DNA of 7,892 nucleotides, from contig WQRM01000067.1 of NCBI GenBank assembly GCA_009786735.1, positions 1 through 7,892 on the forward strand, given 5' to 3'. Position 1 is the first letter of the stretch. Each line of letters opens with the position of its first letter. A program made the translations under genes and the position numbers. This DNA is from Oscillospiraceae bacterium. GTDB taxonomy: Bacteria > Bacillota > Clostridia > Oscillospirales > Acutalibacteraceae. Under the pieces are notes generated by a model. The model ran no database searches. It worked only from the letters and a program-made list of their open reading frames with translations, and was not told the origin of the DNA. Positions 5,064 to 7,892 of this stretch are shown here, piece after piece.

Positions 5064-5067
5064 AGTA
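5050..5067. promoter_or_regulatory. Possible operator over the -10 of the ATPase promoter
   Basis: TACTAT (5050-5055) and ATAGTA (5062-5067) form an inverted repeat with a 6-base centre that covers the whole -10 element. This is a good place for a repressor to act. I do not recognise the binding protein, and no regulator gene is in the window. Confidence 0.45.
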
Positions 5068-5069
5068 GT

Positions 5070-5248
5070 GATTTTTGCAAATGAAAAGTGCGCGGGTGTA
5101 GATGAAGCCACGTTTGTGACTTTTCAGCATCCGTGCGTTGTTTTTATGGGCGCTGGATAGGACACAGCGAAGCGACTTGCTCGCCGCAGGCGTGGCTTTT
5201 CGGTCGCGCTATTACTATGTACATTATTCTTCAAGGAGGTATATCATA
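5070..5248 (+). promoter_or_regulatory. Long structured 5' leader of the ATPase mRNA
   Basis: No gene lies between the promoter and the start codon, but the RNA can fold in more than one way. TGAAAAGT (5082-5089) pairs perfectly with ACTTTTCA (5119-5126). CGCGGGTG (5091-5098) pairs with CATCC plus GCG in 5128-5137 with a two-base bulge, just before GTTTTT (5140-5145). The two pairings interlock, so they exclude each other or form a pseudoknot, as in an attenuator or riboswitch. Further on, CGCC-GCA-GGCG and GCGAC/GTCGC can form hairpins around 5170-5205. It does not match the riboswitch consensus sequences I can recall (yybP-ykoY, fluoride, NiCo). The ribosome binding site AAGGAGG is at 5233-5239. 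Confidence 0.35.
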
Positions 5249-7892
5249 TTGCAGTGGGTGAAAGAAAACATTGGCGAAGTGCTGGAGGAGTTCAAGGTTA
5301 AGCCAGACGAAGGCCTGAGCCAACAGGAAGTGGAAGCACGCCAAGCCGTGCACGGCCTCAATGAGTTTGAGGAAGAACAAAAGAAAACCATGCTCCAACG
5401 CATTTTGCACCACCTGCGGGAAATCCCCACCATGGTGCTCATCGCAGCGGCGATTATCGCGGCGGTGGCGGCGGTGCTCTTTGCGATGGAAAACGGCTAC
5501 TGGCGGGCGAGCGACATCGCCAAGGTGGTGGTCATCCTCACCATCGTCATCATCAATGTGTCGCTGGGCTTGTATCAAGAAGGCAAGGCCGAAAAAGCGC
5601 TTGAGGCGCTCAAAAAGATGAACGCCTTCAAAACCACCGTCATTCGCGCTGGGCTCAAGCAAGTGATTGAAGCGCCCTACCTCGTGCCGGGCGACATCGT
5701 GGAGCTCAACGCCGGCGATGTCATCACCGCAGACGCGCGGCTGATTGACTGCAGCAGCCTGCAAGTGGAGGAAGCGTCGCTGACCGGCGAAAGCGTGCCG
5801 GTGGAAAAAGACAGCGACGTGCAAATCACCGAAGAAAACGTGCCGCTGGGCGACCGCCTGAACATGGTGTACTCGGGCTGCTTGGTCACCGCCGGGCGCG
5901 GGCGCGCCGTGGTGGTTGCCACGGGCATGGAAACCGAAATGGGCAAGATTGCAAAATCGCTCAACACCACCCAAAAGCTGCTCACGCCGCTGCAACTGCG
6001 GCTGCAGCAGCTGGCTAAGCGGATCTCCGCCATTGCGCTCATCAGCGGCGTGGTGATGTTCCTCGTGGGCTTTTTCGTTTGGGGCAACAACTGGCTGGAT
6101 ATGCTCATCCTCGGTGTTGCGCTGGGTGTGGCCGCCGTGCCGGAGACCCTGCCGATTATCGTGACGATGATTTTGTCACACGGCGTGTTCAACATGGTCA
6201 CGAAAAAAACCATCATCCGCCAAATCCCCGCCGTGGAAACCGTGGGCAACACCTCCGTCATTTGCAGTGACAAAACCGGCACACTCACGCAAAACAAAAT
6301 GATTATCCAACGCGTTTGGGTTGCGGGCAACGACGAAAGCACCAAAGCCAAAGAGGAATTTTCGGCGGACGAAATGAACATGCTGGAGCTGCTCGCCAGC
6401 TGCACCAACGCGACCATCGACATCGTGGATGGTCAAGAAAGCGTGGTGGGCGACCCCACCGAAATCTCCATCGTGCGCCTGCTGGGCACGAAAAACCTCA
6501 CCCGCGCAGACATGGATGCGAAGTATCCCCGCGTGCACGAGCTGCCCTTCGACAGCGGTCGCAAACGCATGACCACCGTGCACAAAACCGAGGACGGCTT
6601 CATCGCCATCACCAAAGGCGCGTTTGACCGCATGCCCGCCAACTGGGATGCCGCCCTGCAAGCCAAAGCCACGGAAATCCACGACACCTTTGCGCACAAA
6701 GCGCTGCGCGTGATTGCCGTGGGCTACCGCAAATACGCCGAGCTTCCGGCTGACTTAAGCGAAGAAGCGCTGGAAAAAGACATCACCTTCCTGGGCTTGG
6801 TGGGCATGATTGACCCGCCGCGCCCCGAAAGCGCGCAAGCCGTTGCCTGCGCACGTGAGGCAGGCATCAAAACCGTCATGATCACCGGCGACCACGTGGC
6901 AACCGCAGCTGCAATCGCCAAAGAAATCGGTATCATGGAAGAGGGCGACCGTGCCGTCACCGGCGTGGAGCTGACCACCATGACCGACGAGGAATTGTTC
7001 GACCAAGTGCGTGGCATCTCGGTGTATGCCCGTGTGAGCCCCGAAGACAAAATGCGCATCGTGCAGGCGTGGAGCGCGCACAACGAGGTCATCGCCATGA
7101 CCGGCGACGGCGTGAACGACGCACCCGCCCTCAAAGCCGCCGACGTGGGCGCCGCCATGGGCATCACCGGCACCGAGGTGAGCAAAAACGCCGCGGACAT
7201 GATTATCACCGACGACAACTTTGCCACCATCGTCGATGCCGTGGCAGAAGGTCGCACCAGCTACGACAACATCCGCAAGACCATTCAGTTCTTGCTGGGC
7301 GTGAACTTCGCAGAAATCTTCGTGCTGCTGCTGGGCATGCTGGTGTTCGGCGTAGCCACCATCACCGCGCTGCAAATCCTGTTCGTCAACGTCATCGCAG
7401 ACGGTATCCCCGGCTTTTGCTTGGCGTTTGAAAAACCCGAACCGGGCGTGATGAAACGCAAACCGCTGCCCAAAGGCACCGGCGTGTTCGCACAGCGCAC
7501 CGGCGTGTTCATCGCTTGTTATGCCGTCACCTTCTCCGTGCTGACCATGACGGCGTTTGCCATTGGCTCGTTCTTGATGCCCATGTATGCAACTTATTCC
7601 GGCGCAGGCAGCCGCTTCTTCGCCGACTTCGCCACCGGCACCACCATGGCCTTCATGGTGCTTTGCTGGGCATCGGCCATCAACGCATTCAACGTGCGCT
7701 CAACGCTTTCCATCTTCAAGTCCAGCCCCCTCACCAACCGCGGACTATTCTTCACCGTGCTGGGCAGCTTGGGCATCTCGGCGTCGCTGTCGCTGTTCCC
7801 GCTCACGCGTGACGTGTTTGGTCTGCAAGTTGTCACCGGCTTGCACTGGCTGATCATGGGCGGGCTTTCGCTGGTGCAAATTGTGGTGGGCG
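5249..7892 (+). CDS. P2-type (SERCA-like) cation-transporting P-type ATPase, 3' end cut by window
   Basis: This ATP-driven pump moves cations (Ca2+-like, or another metal) across the membrane. It starts at TTG 5249, nine bases after AAGGAGG; no in-frame ATG occurs for about 48 codons. It is open to the last base, with 881 residues, so little is missing. In order: cation-ATPase N-terminal domain (about 1-55), M1-M2, actuator with TGES (179-182), M3, M4 with PETLP (298-302), phosphorylation site DKTGTLT (D341), KGA of the nucleotide domain (K456), TGDH (546-549), hinge GDGVND (D620, D624), then M5-M10. Compared with SERCA, the M5 Asn and Glu are kept (N686, E689) and the M6 Asn and Asp (N714, D718), but the M6 Thr is Ala (717), the M4 Gly of PEGLP is Thr (300), and M8 lacks the usual acidic/Gln ligand (SAINAFN). 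The ion is therefore uncertain. It is divergent from the Cys/His-rich gene. Confidence 0.93.
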   Translation, partial: MQWVKENIGEVLEEFKVKPDEGLSQQEVEARQAVHGLNEFEEEQKKTMLQRILHHLREIPTMVLIAAAIIAAVAAVLFAMENGYWRASDIAKVVVILTIVIINVSLGLYQEGKAEKALEALKKMNAFKTTVIRAGLKQVIEAPYLVPGDIVELNAGDVITADARLIDCSSLQVEEASLTGESVPVEKDSDVQITEENVPLGDRLNMVYSGCLVTAGRGRAVVVATGMETEMGKIAKSLNTTQKLLTPLQLRLQQLAKRISAIALISGVVMFLVGFFVWGNNWLDMLILGVALGVAAVPETLPIIVTMILSHGVFNMVTKKTIIRQIPAVETVGNTSVICSDKTGTLTQNKMIIQRVWVAGNDESTKAKEEFSADEMNMLELLASCTNATIDIVDGQESVVGDPTEISIVRLLGTKNLTRADMDAKYPRVHELPFDSGRKRMTTVHKTEDGFIAITKGAFDRMPANWDAALQAKATEIHDTFAHKALRVIAVGYRKYAELPADLSEEALEKDITFLGLVGMIDPPRPESAQAVACAREAGIKTVMITGDHVATAAAIAKEIGIMEEGDRAVTGVELTTMTDEELFDQVRGISVYARVSPEDKMRIVQAWSAHNEVIAMTGDGVNDAPALKAADVGAAMGITGTEVSKNAADMIITDDNFATIVDAVAEGRTSYDNIRKTIQFLLGVNFAEIFVLLLGMLVFGVATITALQILFVNVIADGIPGFCLAFEKPEPGVMKRKPLPKGTGVFAQRTGVFIACYAVTFSVLTMTAFAIGSFLMPMYATYSGAGSRFFADFATGTTMAFMVLCWASAINAFNVRSTLSIFKSSPLTNRGLFFTVLGSLGISASLSLFPLTRDVFGLQVVTGLHWLIMGGLSLVQIVVG

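Noticed and set aside
4714..5160. A 148-codon plus-strand frame over the Cys/His-rich gene and the divergent promoters
   Set aside because: It contains long Val and Arg runs that are the complement of the His codons, crosses both promoters, and has no ribosome binding site.
5231..5995. Long minus-strand open frames opposite the P-type ATPase, including His-rich ones, and others at 5677-6697 and 6724-7375
   Set aside because: They are antisense shadows caused by GC-rich codon use in the ATPase, whose plus-strand frame has every family motif in order.

Overview
The window looks like a bacterial chromosome segment with two GC-rich, chromosome-like ends and an AT-richer accessory insert in the middle. 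The strong AGGAGG-type ribosome binding sites, a TTG start codon, the K+-dependent type of membrane pyrophosphatase and the style of the recombinase and IS66 relics suggest Bacillota (Clostridia or Negativicutes-like). That taxonomic placement is an inference; no marker gene fixes it.

Layout from left to right. (1) Positions 2-745 hold the 3' part of hppA, a proton/sodium-pumping membrane pyrophosphatase, followed by a terminator, a CAU-anticodon tRNA (800-876, probably tRNA-Ile2, otherwise elongator tRNA-Met) and a second strong terminator. (2) Positions 1060-1113 are a perfect 54-bp palindrome made of two abutting IS66-type terminal inverted repeats, joined directly to a 40-codon relic of a large serine recombinase (1114-1233). 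(3) Positions 1294-3490 hold a self-contained, AT-richer two-gene operon with its own consensus promoter: an ABC/SMC-like AAA ATPase and an overlapping TOPRIM/DUF4435 protein. This is the architecture of the PARIS anti-phage system (AriA + AriB) and is the most notable content of the window. (4) Positions 3491-4429 are a graveyard of mobile-element parts: a terminator, a frameshifted and 5'-truncated tyrosine recombinase on the minus strand, and the C-terminal end of an IS66 transposase with its right terminal repeat. (5) Positions 4547-7892 return to GC-rich sequence, with a divergent pair: a small exported Cys/His-rich protein on the minus strand and an almost complete P2-type cation-pumping ATPase on the plus strand.

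How the parts work together. In PARIS, the ATPase is a sensor scaffold that holds the TOPRIM effector inactive until a phage anti-restriction protein releases it; the 11-bp overlap of the two genes here fits coupled production of the complex. The defence operon lies between relics of two recombinase families and two IS66 pieces, which fits arrival on a mobile element followed by decay of the mobility genes. The exported Cys/His-rich protein and the cation ATPase share a divergent intergenic region whose two promoters carry the same 12-nt block, TTGACAAACGCG, over their -35 elements. This suggests shared control and a joint role in metal or cation homeostasis.
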